A stretch of 64,000 nucleotides of DNA from Liolophura sinensis (lineage: Eukaryota > Mollusca > Polyplacophora > Chitonida > Chitonidae): contig NC_088299.1 of NCBI RefSeq assembly GCF_032854445.1, forward strand, positions 4,563,001 to 4,627,000, read 5' to 3'. Under the pieces are notes generated by a model. The model saw only the letters and a program-made list of their open reading frames with translations. It ran no database searches and had not been told where the DNA came from. Position numbers and translations under genes: made by a program. Shown in pieces: positions 12,001 through 23,693 of this stretch. Within the stretch, counting starts at the first letter, position 1. The number at the start of each line of letters is the position of its first letter.

Positions 12001-12936
12001 GTTCAGATTTGCTGAATCAGAGGCAATTTAGATAATTTTGGTGTGCGACGAGGTGGAGCTGTAGTACACAATTATGGTTGCCCTTGCAGCCTTTTTATAC
12101 CAAATATTACACTAAATATTATTAAAACGATACGCGTACATAGAGTGTTCTGACAGGGTTGACCGATGATATCTAACCAATAATATTGAAATAACAAAAC
12201 CAGTGCTATTGATTCAACACATGCCATGCAGCGTCGTCCACGGGTGTCCCGTTTCAGATAATAGCCACGTGTGAACGGCTGACAGTTGTATATTTCAATT
12301 AACGGTCCCAAGCTCTGGCTGTTTATCAAGGTTTACGCGCATGACAGCTTTGTGATTGACAGCTGAGAAAAAAATTGTACCGGATGCCCTGTCTACTATG
12401 ACTTCATACCGGTATGTTCTATCAAGTTGTACTTTACTCTTGGATTGGTTTTGTGGGTTTGGTTAATTACTTTACATTTATGTTGTTTTCAATGTTGTTT
12501 TGGTCAAATAAATGCATTTGCACAAGCAACGAAATGGTACGACGTTTGGTCCAGATTAGGTCGAGATCCGGACAAGATTTCGTGGAAAAATGAACGTGGA
12601 AGCGAGATTTCAAAGAAGACGTGTCATTAAGTCAACAAGAGCTCAATATTTACACAAGATTCTCGTTAGAATATCGTTAAAGTCTCGTTGGAATCTCGTC
12701 AAATGGTTACACATTATACGGGTGTATAAACTTTAAGGGTACACAGTTGCAGTACTTTTGACACCCATTGATTATGCCATTCCCAGAAAATTGTCCCTAT
12801 AGAGGGACGGCGTCCAAGATCAGTCAGTCTAGTGCAGTTGATTTAAGTTAAATGGTGGAAGCAGGGCCTTGTGCCTGCCTACTCAGGCGATTTTCTGGGG
12901 AAACAGCGTATAAATTGTAATACGTTACGATATATC
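9049..12936. other. Gene-free stretch of ~3.9 kb
   Basis: I find no exon with protein-like composition plus splice signals. It contains a C-homopolymer of about 15 near 9950, a T-rich run near 10778 and a putative frame at 12427-12630 with a hydrophobic start but no ATG or recognisable product. Confidence 0.5.
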
Positions 12937-13060
12937 AGTTATTTATTTATTTATTTATTTGACTGGTGTTTTACGCCGTGCTCAAGAATATTTCTCTTAA
13001 ACGACGGCGGTCAGTATTATGGTGTGAGGAAACCGGGCAGAGCCCCGGGGAAACGATATA
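12937..13060 (-). mobile_element. SINE family A, head-truncated
   Basis: On the plus strand it reads (atttt)n tail, gactggtgttttacgccgtg, ctcaagaatatttctctt and aggaaaccgggcagagcccc. It ends before the tRNA-like head. Confidence 0.85.
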
Positions 13061-13568
13061 CTAGTGGACGTGTCTTTGTTGGTCTTTGTTACTCTATTAC
13101 ATCCATACACCGTATGACAAAAAAGACAAACACAAAAGCTTAAAAAGGTAAATATACTTATGACACGAATGTATTGTTTTTATTACTATACGCATTCATG
13201 CATTGTTTTTGTTTGTACAGATAATCGATGTAATTGTATCTGAATTATTTTAAAGTATATATTAAAATAAAAACTGGTGATGTTGTAATTAAATCTGTTT
13301 TACCAGTCGTTGAAAATCCACTCCACTGATTGATTTGAACAAAACATAAGTTTACTTAGCATTTGTGCTGTTTATATTCTACGGTACGAATGGTAACAAT
13401 GAAGATTCGCGTAATTTTTTATTGTAAATAACTCTGAATAAACCATCGAAATTTACATTATGTGACGGCGAAAATGTGAGGAAAAAATGGAATTTACAAA
13501 GCCTCGTGAAATAGGGCGAAATTATATTCCATTACATGTTGTAAAGTTACATATTAAACTGGATCTGT

Positions 13569-13708
13569 CAGCAACCTGTGGATGGTCGTGGGTTTCCCCC
13601 GGGCTGTGGCCGGTTTCCTTCCACCATAATGCTGGCCGCTGTCGTATAAGTGAAATATTCCTGACTACGGCGTAAAACACCAATCAAATAAATAAATGAA
13701 TGAATAAT
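13569..13708 (+). mobile_element. SINE family A, 3' half
   Basis: Contains ggatggtcgtgggtttcccc, ccaccataatgctggccgct, aagtgaaatattcctgacta, the ggcgtaaaacaccaatcaaa end and an aaat tail. The head is missing. Confidence 0.85.
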
Positions 13709-13972
13709 AAACTAAATAATTATAGCACTGTTTTATAGGCCAGAGCAAGCAAAAATAAACGGTCGCGAAAGGCCTCAAGTCTGATACTTTCCCTAATGGA
13801 AACGCCATTAGGCAGTAGCATGGAAGTGCGTGCAAAAATTGCTACCGTTGAAAGCTGCACAGAAAAAAAAAGTAAAGACTAAAAAGTCGGTACAAAGTGA
13901 ACAATTATTGTCGTCAAAAAGCACAAGGTCATTATACAGTCGAAAAAATACGTATATATAAATGTCTTTTTT

Positions 13973-14218
13973 TTACTCTAAAAAAACTAATCTGTTAAAT
14001 TTAACAGCAAGTCTGTTGCGTGAGTGATGCTGATTATTCTGTTAAATTCAGCACATATATCAATTCAGCACATATATCAATTCAACTTAAAAAATTATTG
14101 ACCTAACAGGAAATTATATTGAATATGATATAGTAGTATGTTATAATATTAGAATACATTCTTGCACCCCTCCTATAACAGACTTTATGTTCAGTTTAAG
14201 ATATTTGTTTTGAGTGTA
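13973..14218. mobile_element. AT-rich inverted-repeat element (pair with 8773-9048)
   Basis: Starts near aatctgttaaatttaacagc and ends tgttttgagtgtac. The interior tgaatatgatatagtagtat and ttataatattagaatacatt aligns with the copy at 8.9 kb. Confidence 0.55.
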
Positions 14219-14959
14219 CGGATACATGGCTGAAGATTCCAGACTAATGTGAGATTTTCCAATGGCCAGTGATTACTTGGTGTGAGCAATATATGGGAAT
14301 CTATATCAGGTCATCCGTGCGTGACTTTCTCATAGTTATTAGTGTCAGAAGTTGGCGCTAAAACCCATGCAGGCTGATAAACCAACAGTTACATACAACA
14401 ACGTAGGCTACGGGATATAGGACTTCTTCACTGATTCCAGACAATTGGTGCCCATTAATGTATTAGACACGAACATTGAACTTGGATCGTGTTCACGGAT
14501 AGTAAATAAAGCAGAATTTCAATTAGGTAGATCTTCATGACAAACAGCATTGCCTGATTGTCATAAATAACAGGCATAGACAAGCCGACCACCCAAGCAC
14601 AGACTAAAACTCCGATCAAATGTAGGCCTAAACAATCTGTCTTATCATGGGTAAAAACACCTTAAAGCAGAAGAAAATTTAAATATCAATCAAATACCAT
14701 TGAAAAGAGCATGCATTTCCTTGCAGGTGCATGTAATTCAACACTACTATAAACGTAGATATAATTGGGTGAGTTTGAGTATCTTAAATTACAATTATGA
14801 ATATAAGTTTAAAAGATTGTGATGCTATTTGCATTAATGAAATTGGTCTTTAGGAATTATGACTTTGGATACTTCGCTTAAAATTTAATGTTTCATTCGT
14901 TTATTTGTTACACTTTTGTTTAACGTCATGGTCGATACTTTTTCAGTTATAGGCCTACA
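14219..14959. other. Gene-free stretch
   Basis: No supported gene or repeat. Confidence 0.45.
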
Positions 14960-15185
14960 GCCTACGGTGCCAGCACTCTGCACATGGTCGCGAATCTCCC
15001 CTGGGCTCTGTCGGTATCCTCTCACCATAATGTTGGCCGTCCTGTTCCACTAAGCGCTGAGCGCCAAGCGAGGAAGCAAGTAGTAAAGTGGTCTTTGGTA
15101 TGACTCTACCCGGGTTTGGTCCCGGGTCTCCCGACTTCCAGGCGGACGCTCTAACCATTATGCCACCGAAGTGGTCAACATCAGT
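14960..15185 (-). mobile_element. Composite SINE: family A fragment joined to a tRNA-like head of family B'
   Basis: 14960-15035 carries a family A body piece (ccctgggctctgtcggtatc, caccataatgttggccgt). It joins 15036-15185, whose reverse complement begins ccacttcggtggcataatgg, then ttagagcgtccgcctggaag, then cgggagacccgggaccaaac, which is an A-box/B-box tRNA-like head. Tail fragment and head come from different families, so this is a nested insertion or a template-switch chimera. Confidence 0.65.
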
Positions 15186-15214
15186 TATTGCAAGAGCATG
15201 ATCTATGTGGTCCC

Positions 15215-15765
15215 AAAAATACACATATCAGATGTCAGCAAGGGAGATGTTAAAGTACAGACATCACACAACTAATATCCTGTCACATATCAGATGGCAG
15301 ATCAAGAGATGGTAAAGTAGAGATATCACACAACTGATACTCTGTCATATATCAGATGGCAGATCGGGAGATGGTAAAGTAGAGATATCACACAACTGAT
15401 ACTCTGTCATATATCCGATGGCAGATCAGGAGATGGTAAAGTATAGACGTCACACAACATATTCTGTCACATATCAGATGGCAGATCGGGAGATGGTAAA
15501 GTGCACACATCACAAAACTGACACCCCATCATATATCAGATGGCAGATCAGTAGATGGTAAAGTATATGCATCACACAACTGATATCCTGTCACATATCA
15601 GATGGCAGATCGGGAGATGGTAAAGTGCACACATCACACAACTGACACCCCATCATACATCAGATGGCAGATCAGGAGATGGTAAAGTATAGACATCACA
15701 CAACTGACACCCCATCATATGTCAGATGGCAGATCGGGAGATCGTAATAGACGTCACACAAACAT
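15215..15765. repeat. 62-bp minisatellite, about 9 copies
   Basis: Unit: cacacaactgatactctgtc, then atatatcagatggcagatcg, then ggagatggtaaagtagagat. Starts at 15265, 15327 and 15389 give 62 bp. Later copies alternate 'acaccccatcatat' with 'atcctgtcacatat', suggesting higher-order structure. Confidence 0.9.
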
Positions 15766-17309
15766 CTGTTGCTTTCATAAACTCATAAACCTAATCGTCA
15801 GAAATAAAATATTCGTGAATATACAAAAATAAGGCAATAGGTATAACCGGTGAAATACGGTCTCTTGTCAAACTACCTCTGTAAGTCGAGGTAGTGACAG
15901 TGAAGGAAGACGCCATTTAAATAAAAATGTTGGCATGTGCCATTAAAAACTGACGGGATATTAGGGATATTCTGTATAAAAGAGCTATATCTATAATTAT
16001 GCAATACCTTTGTAATCAGATAAAGTGTTTATCCAGAACACTGAAACATCTGGTAAACGAAACGCCTCGGGCTATATATAATAGTCATTGTTTAATTCGT
16101 CATTCGTGACTGACAATGTTTGTATTTAAATATCGAAATGATGTAAAATGATTCACGTGTTTTCACGGTACTGATGAGACTGATGAGACTTGACGTCCTG
16201 AAAGTCTAACTGTATTAGGCTTATTTAACTTTTTTTTCCATTTCTACAACTGTATTTTTGAAAAATATTTAGTTCTTGAGTTGAAATACTCTCAGTTGTC
16301 TGTGTTCGTGTGTAGGAGGGAAACGGTTATCTTCCGTTTCGGCCTGCACTTGCAAGGCTATCATATCTGCTCCTCCACTCACCCTCCCCCACCCCCCATT
16401 TCCACAAAAACTCACACTTGCATAAATGAAAAATATATGAGTTAATGTACGGCTACACTCGCCCAGTGCCCGCGGGGCCTCTTCCCGTCTGTCTTGCGGT
16501 CGCTATGGCTCTCATCTCAATATACAGTGATGAAACTGTTCAAAGCTAACATGAGACATATGTCGTGTGTCACCTAGATCAAAATACACTAATGTGGTAG
16601 AAAAGAACAAAAAAAAATCGCCCTCCCCCACCTAAAAAACCAGTTATGCTTGCGTGCGGGCGTGTGCTGGGTAACCCTGGGGTCACGCTCACAACGCCCC
16701 GGGGGTAACGGCTTTACCGCTCCTAACTCTTGTTACCTGTTAAACGTGAACGTATCTGGATTCACAGGTAAAGCTGTACCATATAGACATAAATATATGT
16801 TATTGTGGTCAAACTGGTATACGAGTAACAGGTGTATTCAAAGGAGTTTTCATAAAATATGTAAAGCTTCGCCCCATCTGGTATCTTAATTACGTATAAA
16901 ATAGATCAAAATATTGAAATAACTTATCAGTTTCACGTGGACTAAATATTGCGGCGCGTAAAATCACAGAAAATAAACATGAAAACAAACTTAATAGTAG
17001 GTTACCATTTGCTTGTTCATGTTCAGCACGCAATATAAATGCCTGATGGAACAATTTATTTTTAAGGAATTTATTTGCCAAATTTGTGTTTTATAACGTG
17101 CTATGCCTAAGATTTCACTTATACGATCGCGACAAGGTGAATCGGCTGATGGAGCGAGAAGAGTCCGGAAGAATTCCCCAAGTATCGCCAGTTGAAAAAC
17201 CGATCGAGCCTTAACATACCACTCAAGGACGCTAAATATTCTGTTATGTACACAGCGTGTTTTTATCACTGAGTCGTGCGTGCGCAAGCAGAGATTTAAT
17301 CAAATTAGT
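15766..17309. other. Gene-free stretch
   Basis: 15841-15900 holds a MITE-family scrap (taaccggtgaaatacggtct). The rest, including a purine/pyrimidine-skewed segment near 16380 and 16620, shows no supported feature. Confidence 0.45.
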
Positions 17310-18355
17310 GGACGATGACGGTGATCAGTATGATAAAGCTGATGACAGAAAATTGATAATGAGTATGGTGACCATGATAACACTGATGATAACAGGACGG
17401 CTATAACGTTGATAACAGTGATGATTATGGGTAATTATACCAAGACAATGTCGATGTTAGTGATAGTGGTGGTCATGGTGGCGTTGATGAGAACCACAAA
17501 TTGATATGTGATGATCATGATGACAATGATTTTAGTAGTGGTGGTGGTCATGGTGGTGGGGTGTGCTGATGATGATGGTGTCAGTTGTGGTAGTTGGGGA
17601 TAAAGATAATGTTAGTGAAAGAATTTCGGGATGGGTGATGAAAGTAGTGGTGGGATGATGATGATAATAATAGTGGTGGTGGTGGGAGATGATGATAGTG
17701 GTGATAGTGCGGGATGATGATGGTGATGACGACAACGATGATGATGACGGTATTAGTGGTGGTGGGGGTTGATGATGATGTTAGTGGTGATAGTGCAGGA
17801 TGATGGTGATAATGATAATGATATAGGTGGTATTGGATGGTGAGGATGATGATAATGTTAGTGGTGATAGTGCAGGATGATGGTGATAATGATATTGGTG
17901 GCAGTGGATGGAGATGATGATGGTGATGATGATGACGATGACGATGACAGCGCGGGATGATGGTGATAATGACAATGATAGTGGTGGTAGTGGATGGTGA
18001 TAATGATAATGTTACTGGTGGTAGCGGATGATGATGATAATGATAATGTTAGTGGCGGTGAGTGGAGGTTGATGATGATGTTAGTGATGATAGGGCGGGA
18101 TGATGGTGATTTTAGTGGTGATAGTGTAGGATGAGGGTGATAATGATAATGATATTGATGGTATTGGATGGTGATGATGATGATAATGTTAGTGGTGATA
18201 GTGCAGGATGATGGTGATGATATTGTGGCAGTGGATGGAGATGATGATGGTGATGGTGATGAGGAAGATGACGATGACAGTGCGGGATGATGGTGATAAT
18301 GATAGTGGTGGCAGTGGATGGTGGTGATGATGATAATGTTAGTGGTGGAAATGGA
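17310..18355. repeat. Trinucleotide-based array (GAT/GGT), ~1 kb
   Basis: Imperfect mix of gat, ggt, aat and gtg triplets with longer phrases repeated: gatgatgataatgttagtgg, tgatagtgcaggatgatggt. A higher-order repeat of roughly 100 bp is visible between 17780 and 18310. The His/Ser-rich minus-strand frames are by-products. Confidence 0.9.
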
Positions 18356-18663
18356 TTAGGTTAGTCACCTATGAATAGATGTTTTCCTTTTTTCCTTTTG
18401 GCGGGAGGGTGGGGGGGGGTCCACATCCCGTGCCATGAATGCCATGGCTGATGGATACCAGTATATCAGCTCTGGGGATATCGTTCCGACACTGTGGCCG
18501 TTTTGTAGGGAGCAAGTAGAACACTGCACTTCTGGTCAAAGGGGAGTAATCCAGGACTAGTTTGTTTTCTTGGCCTTGATCTCTAAATAATCAGGAACAG
18601 GATTCTAACACATGGCTTCATTTTTAGTATCAAATTTGTGCTCTGTAGGTTGGATGAAGTTAT
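18356..18663. other. Gene-free stretch
   Basis: Unique sequence with a G-run near 18410. No gene is supported. Confidence 0.4.
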
Positions 18664-18868
18664 TTTATTTTGATTTATTTGATTGGTGTTTTATGCTGTA
18701 CTCAAGAATATTTCACTTATACAATGGTGACCAGCATTATGGTGGGAAGAAACCGAGCAGAGCCAGGGGGAAACCCACGACCTTCCGCAGGTTGGCGACA
18801 GACCTTCCCACTTACAGCAAGAGAGGAAACCAGCATGACTGCAGCGGTGTGTGGATGAGGTTGAGCTA
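18664..18868 (-). mobile_element. SINE family A, nearly full length
   Basis: ttatttgattggtgttttat, actcaagaatatttcactta, ccagcattatggtgggaaga, gacagaccttcccacttaca and the start of the head region (ccagcatgactgcagcggtg) are present. The tRNA-like 5' end is lost. Confidence 0.85.
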
Positions 18869-18870
18869 AA

Positions 18871-19038
18871 GGCTCACATTTATTAAGAAACTTAAGTCTT
18901 AAACTGCAGGGGCTAAAAAAAAGATTCTTCAGTAAAGACTCAGTGGCATATTTTTAAGCTTTTCAGCGAAAGACATTTTAATTGTAGCTGTCTTTGAATT
19001 TTTGACGTCAGTCTTACAACGTTTGATAAATAAGGTCT
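18871..19038. mobile_element. Foldback MITE, TTAAGTCTTAA family, copy 1
   Basis: The left end (acatttattaagaaacttaa, gtctta) mirrors the right end (gtcagtcttacaacgtttga, taaataagg). No coding capacity. It is directly followed by a second copy. Confidence 0.6.
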
Positions 19039-19040
19039 CA

Positions 19041-19249
19041 GGGCTCGGGTTTATTAAGCAACGTAAGACTTTAAGTCATACCTGTAAAATCCCAACGCTT
19101 AAAAAGCCACACTCAAAACAGGAAACAACTGGAGCTGTTGGCCCCATTTGGTACATTGTTATGAGCGTCCTAGAGTAAATCATTCATCTTGTAGTTGTGT
19201 TAGAATTCTTGACTTAAGTCTTAAGAAGTTTGATAAAATTGGACCCTGG
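19041..19249. mobile_element. Foldback MITE, TTAAGTCTTAA family, copy 2
   Basis: The left arm (gggtttattaagcaacgtaa, gactttaagtca) is approximately the reverse complement of the right arm (cttgacttaagtcttaagaa, gtttgataaaattggaccc). It lies head to tail with copy 1, which suggests insertion near or into it. Confidence 0.65.
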
Positions 19250-19461
19250 TCCCCTCCATAAAGATACCTTGGCCAAAATCTAAGACTTCACTCGGCCTGT
19301 GAGGTCAGGTTTTTCATGATGGATACCGTACTCAACCGGATCTAAAGCAACCGACGTTAGATCACATGAGGTGCGCGAGGTGTTACAACCTAGTGAGTCA
19401 ATAAGCATTAAAAATAACAACAATTCATATGTCTGGATTTAAATCAAAACAGCTACTTCTT

Positions 19462-19699
19462 GGCCCAGTTGTTCTAAAGTGTATTAGTTTAATACTGGTA
19501 TTAAGTCATGTTTTATATTAAAATTTTAGCCCAGCTCCCCAGCCAATGCACTTCTCCAAAGTTAAAGTACAACAGCAGCAAATTTAGTTCGTATTTAAAA
19601 TAATGTTACAAATTTTTTTTACGCTAAGTACAAAACTGAAGACTTGGCTTAAAGCTTAATCTGTTATTAACTCTTAAACCAGTTTTGAACAACCAGGCC
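19462..19699. mobile_element. Foldback MITE with GGCC(C/T)-GTTGTTC ends
   Basis: Left end ggcccagttgttctaaagtg, with ttagtttaatac. The reverse complement of the right end is ggcctggttgttcaaaactg, gtttaagagttaa. Terminal inverted repeats are ~30 bp, total length ~238 bp, with no ORF. Confidence 0.65.
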
Positions 19700-19708
19700 T
19701 AGTGGAGT

Positions 19709-20062
19709 GAGTGAATGTTTGGGGTTTACCGTCGTGCTCAACTATTTTTCAGTCATCTGACGACCAAGGAATCCTTAGGGTGCATGTAATGTACCTCCTT
19801 GTTACAGGACGGCTTTCCACCGCTCTTTAATCTAGAGCTGCTTCACTGAGACAACTTACCGAAGGCAAGTAAGCCGCCCCGCTCGAGCTATTATACTGCT
19901 ACGGGTCAACCAGTCGTTGCACTATCCCCTTCATGCTGAACCCCAAGCGAGGAAGTTACATCTTCCTCTTTTAAAGTCTTAGGTGTCACTCGACCCAGGG
20001 TTGATCCTGGATCTACCGCTCCCGAAGCGGACGCTATACCAACTGCGCTATCCGGGCCGGTT
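19709..20062 (-). mobile_element. Full-length tRNA-derived SINE, family B
   Basis: Read on the minus strand, the tRNA-like head is ccggcccggatagcgcagtt, ggtatagcgtccgcttcggg, agcggtagatccaggatcaa. The body carries ggcttacttgccttcggtaa, and the 3' end is gtaaaccccaaacattcact. The body (plus strand tcagtcatctgacgaccaag, ctccttgttacaggacggct) is shared with copies at 31.3 and 57.8 kb. Probably another conserved-domain SINE superfamily of molluscs. Confidence 0.85.
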
Positions 20063-22934
20063 CAGGCCCATCGGAAAAGTTGTTGACGGCGAAACTCACC
20101 TGACAGGTAATAACGTTAACTGGATACTTTACACCAAGCACTACATATATGTACGATCGTATCAAGCGAATATTAGCTTAGCATGCATTATGGAGATGTA
20201 TTTAGTGTCAAGATGACAAGATTGAGCGGTCATTTTGATAAATTTAACCTTCGTAAATATTAATCAAACTGATTAAATATTAATTACATATATGTATAGG
20301 TTAAATATCGTACATGGAGAAACCAGTTATACAGCATGTCTATTTCTATCCGATTTTTTATTATTAACAATATAATAATTCATGCACCTGCAATGACAAA
20401 ACTAAGATTCCTGAGAACAAAACTGTGTTATCCGAATTACGTCCGAACTTGGTTAAAGTATGCTATATCACAGGTATGGAAAACATGTCATTAACGATGA
20501 ATTCATGATAAAAATGCCAAGACAATTCCCTTAGGCAGAATACGACTTCCTTGTTTTAAAAGGTGGGTTGGTGTGATACTTGAAAGGTGGGTTGGTGTTA
20601 TACTGAAAAGGTATTCTTCTACAATAAACTCTATTCCAGGGGAATGTATACACTCAAAAATCCCAATTTACACAAAAAATATCTTAACTCAAAATGAATA
20701 TTCTCAAATTCCTATGGAACTTAATTAATCCTGAAACCTGACTGTTATTAAGACAAACAAGAACCTTAAATCAGTTCAGAATCAAAAGTTTAAATTCAAT
20801 AAATAAATAATTACTACATATATCTACATTTTTAGGTATCTTAAAAAGCATTCCAATAAGTATGAACGTGCAAATAACAATGTAAAAATTTACACGCATA
20901 CATCGCGTGGGACATTTTACTCCTTAAATATACAACTGCATTTAATAAATATATACTTATACATACACTAGAGAAAATTACAAAATGTTAAATATTTCCA
21001 AATGAGTTTGCTGCATACAGCATCAAATCCTCAGGCAAGCGACATACAAAACAATGTACACAAAACATGTGCAGTCAGTAATATATCAACGGGTGGGGGG
21101 GGGGATGTCAATCCATTAAGCAAAATAAATACAAAGTCGAATTTGTGACATTCTGAGCCAAGAAAATAAAGGAAAGAAATACACATAGAGGCTCATCTTT
21201 ACACAACTCAAAGTCAACTCGAGAATAGAAACAGCTCTGGGTTGCATGAAGTGAGAGATTGGTACTCTCAAAAAGCAAATGTGTACCGTTTTCTACACAT
21301 TTGTTTGAGTAGTCCTGTAAATAAGATGTGTATCACGGGTAAACAATTTGGTACACATTAAATGTGCAGGTACACAAAGATGATGTATGCAAAGTACATA
21401 TTACTGTTCCTGTGCAAATTCATTGTTATGTATGTTTGCCCGAGATGTTTGTGTATGTTTTGTCCACAACTGCTTTTTGAGATTTAAGCATTTGCCTCGG
21501 ATGTGGAAATCTTATGCTATGGGGGACACCATGGCTGAGTAGACCAAGTACTGGTTAGAAAGTATACGCGAGTACTGATTAGCACAGTGACTGCGTATCG
21601 CACCATACCTCGTTTTAGCATACAGTGTTCCAATGAAACAACAACTGGTGAATGTCACCACTGGGGATGGCCTACCACAATTAGATACATAAAGATAAAG
21701 TGGTGAAATAATGCTGAATTTTACGAAAAACTATGTTTACCGCGGAAGCAAACAAACAAACAAACCTGACACATGTTAAGCATAACTGCCTTAATCTTTT
21801 AAACTACATGTAAGTTTAAAATGGTAAGTATAGTTTCCAATTATACAGCAACTTGTCATGAACATACCACATCACAATGTACATTTTCCACGCAAAATCC
21901 AGCAACATCAGCATTCTAAATCATACTTCAACTCATTTAATAGAAAAATCAATCTTAATTCCGCATTATTCACTAATATTTCACACTTATCTACTGAGAA
22001 CCTACTCAAATTTCCAACGTAATACTCCAAAAAACGGTTTCCATGCATTTTGAAATACATTTTAACAAATTGTCACCAAAGATATGAAATACTAAGAGGC
22101 TCAATATCTTTCAGTATAAGTCAGTTTGGTTCTGCGATAATTTCTCATAAAAATATGCGTCCCCGAATATTTATACTTTGTAAAAAGTAGGTTAAAAAGG
22201 CGAATACAATACCAGGTGTGAGTGTAGAAAATTTTAACAAACGGTTACAAATATTTTACTGCAATGTCCTGCTATTGAAGTCATGGCTTGATTATTCCCA
22301 AAAGCCAGGAACAAACACGACGGATTTTTTCGCACGTACAGGCGTTTTTTGTGAATTTCTAAAAATCCGCTGTGTGTCGGTGTCCGCGCCTGAGAGGGCG
22401 TATTCCTCAGGCAAAACATGTCACATACCATGGAAGACATACGCCGATGATTTCACTTTGTTCGACTTGTTTGACGGTCAGCTCGATCGCCAAGATTCGC
22501 TGGAGCGGACACACTATGTGGACAGAGTGAAATTACCGGCGTATTTCTTGTGTTGAACTGTGAAATTTTCGTTTGTGTCACATGGTTTGTTAGGTAACAT
22601 GACATAACCTGCTGACCACAATCAACGGAAAAATCTGCCTTCTGTGTCTGCAACCATGCTGCGAATATCGTCAGCGTATTTCGCGGGCGCTTAAGTTCGT
22701 CCCCACATGCGAAAAAATCCGTCACTAGAAAAGAGATGCAGACAAACCGAGAAACCACCGAAGGCCACCTCGAGGGAACAAGTAGTCGTCTGTGAAACGG
22801 AATAATACAAAGTCAATGGCGCCAGTGGACTCCTTAAATCAGGCGTGGCCCTTAGGAAGAAAGACCTCCAACTGTTGCGTTCCAAATTCTGAATGGGGTA
22901 ATTTCTTTAAGTATACAAGTGCCAGAAAACAATA
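20063..22934. other. Gene-free stretch of ~2.9 kb with a CpG-rich patch
   Basis: No gene supported. 20640-21480 has scattered copies of phrases such as acactcaaaaa and tactctcaaaaagcaaatgt that look like decayed inverted-repeat elements. 22316-22870 is noticeably richer in CG dinucleotides than its surroundings and could be an unrecognised promoter or exon. Confidence 0.4.
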
Positions 22935-23060
22935 AAAGACAGAGAGAGCACAGAGAGTAAAAACCAGAGCAGCGACGACTGTGTGATAATTGGTAAATGG
23001 TCACATAAAACGGGTGAAATGCCACATTGTGAATTTACCTCAATTAGGGTTTTATTCTAG
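22935..23060. mobile_element. Fragment of the palindromic MITE family
   Basis: agagcacagagagtaaaaac, cagagcagcgacgactgtg, tggtaaatggtcacataaaa and gaatttacctcaattagggt match the left arm of the 7.7-kb element. It lies ~450 bp past the TMPPE stop and holds an AATAAA on the minus strand (23051-23056). Confidence 0.6.
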
Positions 23061-23104
23061 TTCATGTAAATGCTTAAATAGTAGAAAATTACATGATCCC
23101 AAGA

Positions 23105-23177
23105 AACAGGACTCCTGTGGACTATTACAGGACTTCTGTGGCCTATTACAGGACTTCTGTGGCCTATTAAAGGATAT
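23105..23177. repeat. 21-bp tandem repeat, 3-4 copies
   Basis: Unit: acaggacttctgtggcctatt. Short array in the presumed 3' flank of TMPPE. Confidence 0.8.
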
Positions 23178-23502
23178 TTGACATCACTTTCGGGGCTGAA
23201 ACTAAATTTCCCACCTGGATATCATCCAACCCTCTGAACAAGATTCAAAACACAATGCTATGATTAATAAAATTCTCAGAATCAAGCAAAATCAGTAATT
23301 TAGTAAAGAGCAAAATTTTACGTCAACAGTTAGGCAAATGATGAAATGATGTGATACTTTTCTTCCTGACCATGTGTAAGATTCTTATACCAAGTCCTCT
23401 GCTAAAGATAAATACAAAATCATATCTTAATAAGTTGTCATGTCATTTCTATCAAACTTTATCACATCCAGTTTTTCCTCTGGTCAACATATCTAACAAC
23501 TT

Positions 23503-23693
23503 TCACATGCGTGTCAAAATTATCTCGCTGATTTCTCTGGTAGTGAACACCCTCATGGGGATTCCCCAGTATACGGTTCCCATGGAGACATAAACATGGC
23601 TGCTGGGTCCATATTTGTACAATCCAGCGAAGAAAGGGTTTATGAGGTATGCACCAATGATGAGGGGAAACATCTGACCTCCATGGGTGTGGC
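23503..23693 (-). CDS. TMPPE: TMPPE exon 5 (GHTHGG and C-terminus)
   Basis: Acceptor cttcctctgcag|gc. It encodes the second histidine motif GHTHGG, the NPFFAGLY segment and the end EIILTRM, with TGA at 23503-23505. A SINE tail begins only ~20 bp upstream of the acceptor. Confidence 0.93.

Noticed and set aside
12427-12630. Frame with a signal-peptide-like hydrophobic start
   Set aside because: It lacks an ATG at its start, ends soon, and has no matching upstream exon that I could find. Left as unproven.
17532-17975. His-rich frames on the minus strand
   Set aside because: Direct translation of the GAT/GGT triplet array.
21527-21660. Possible further tRNA-like SINE head
   Set aside because: Only a weak A-box-like stretch and no clear B box or body.
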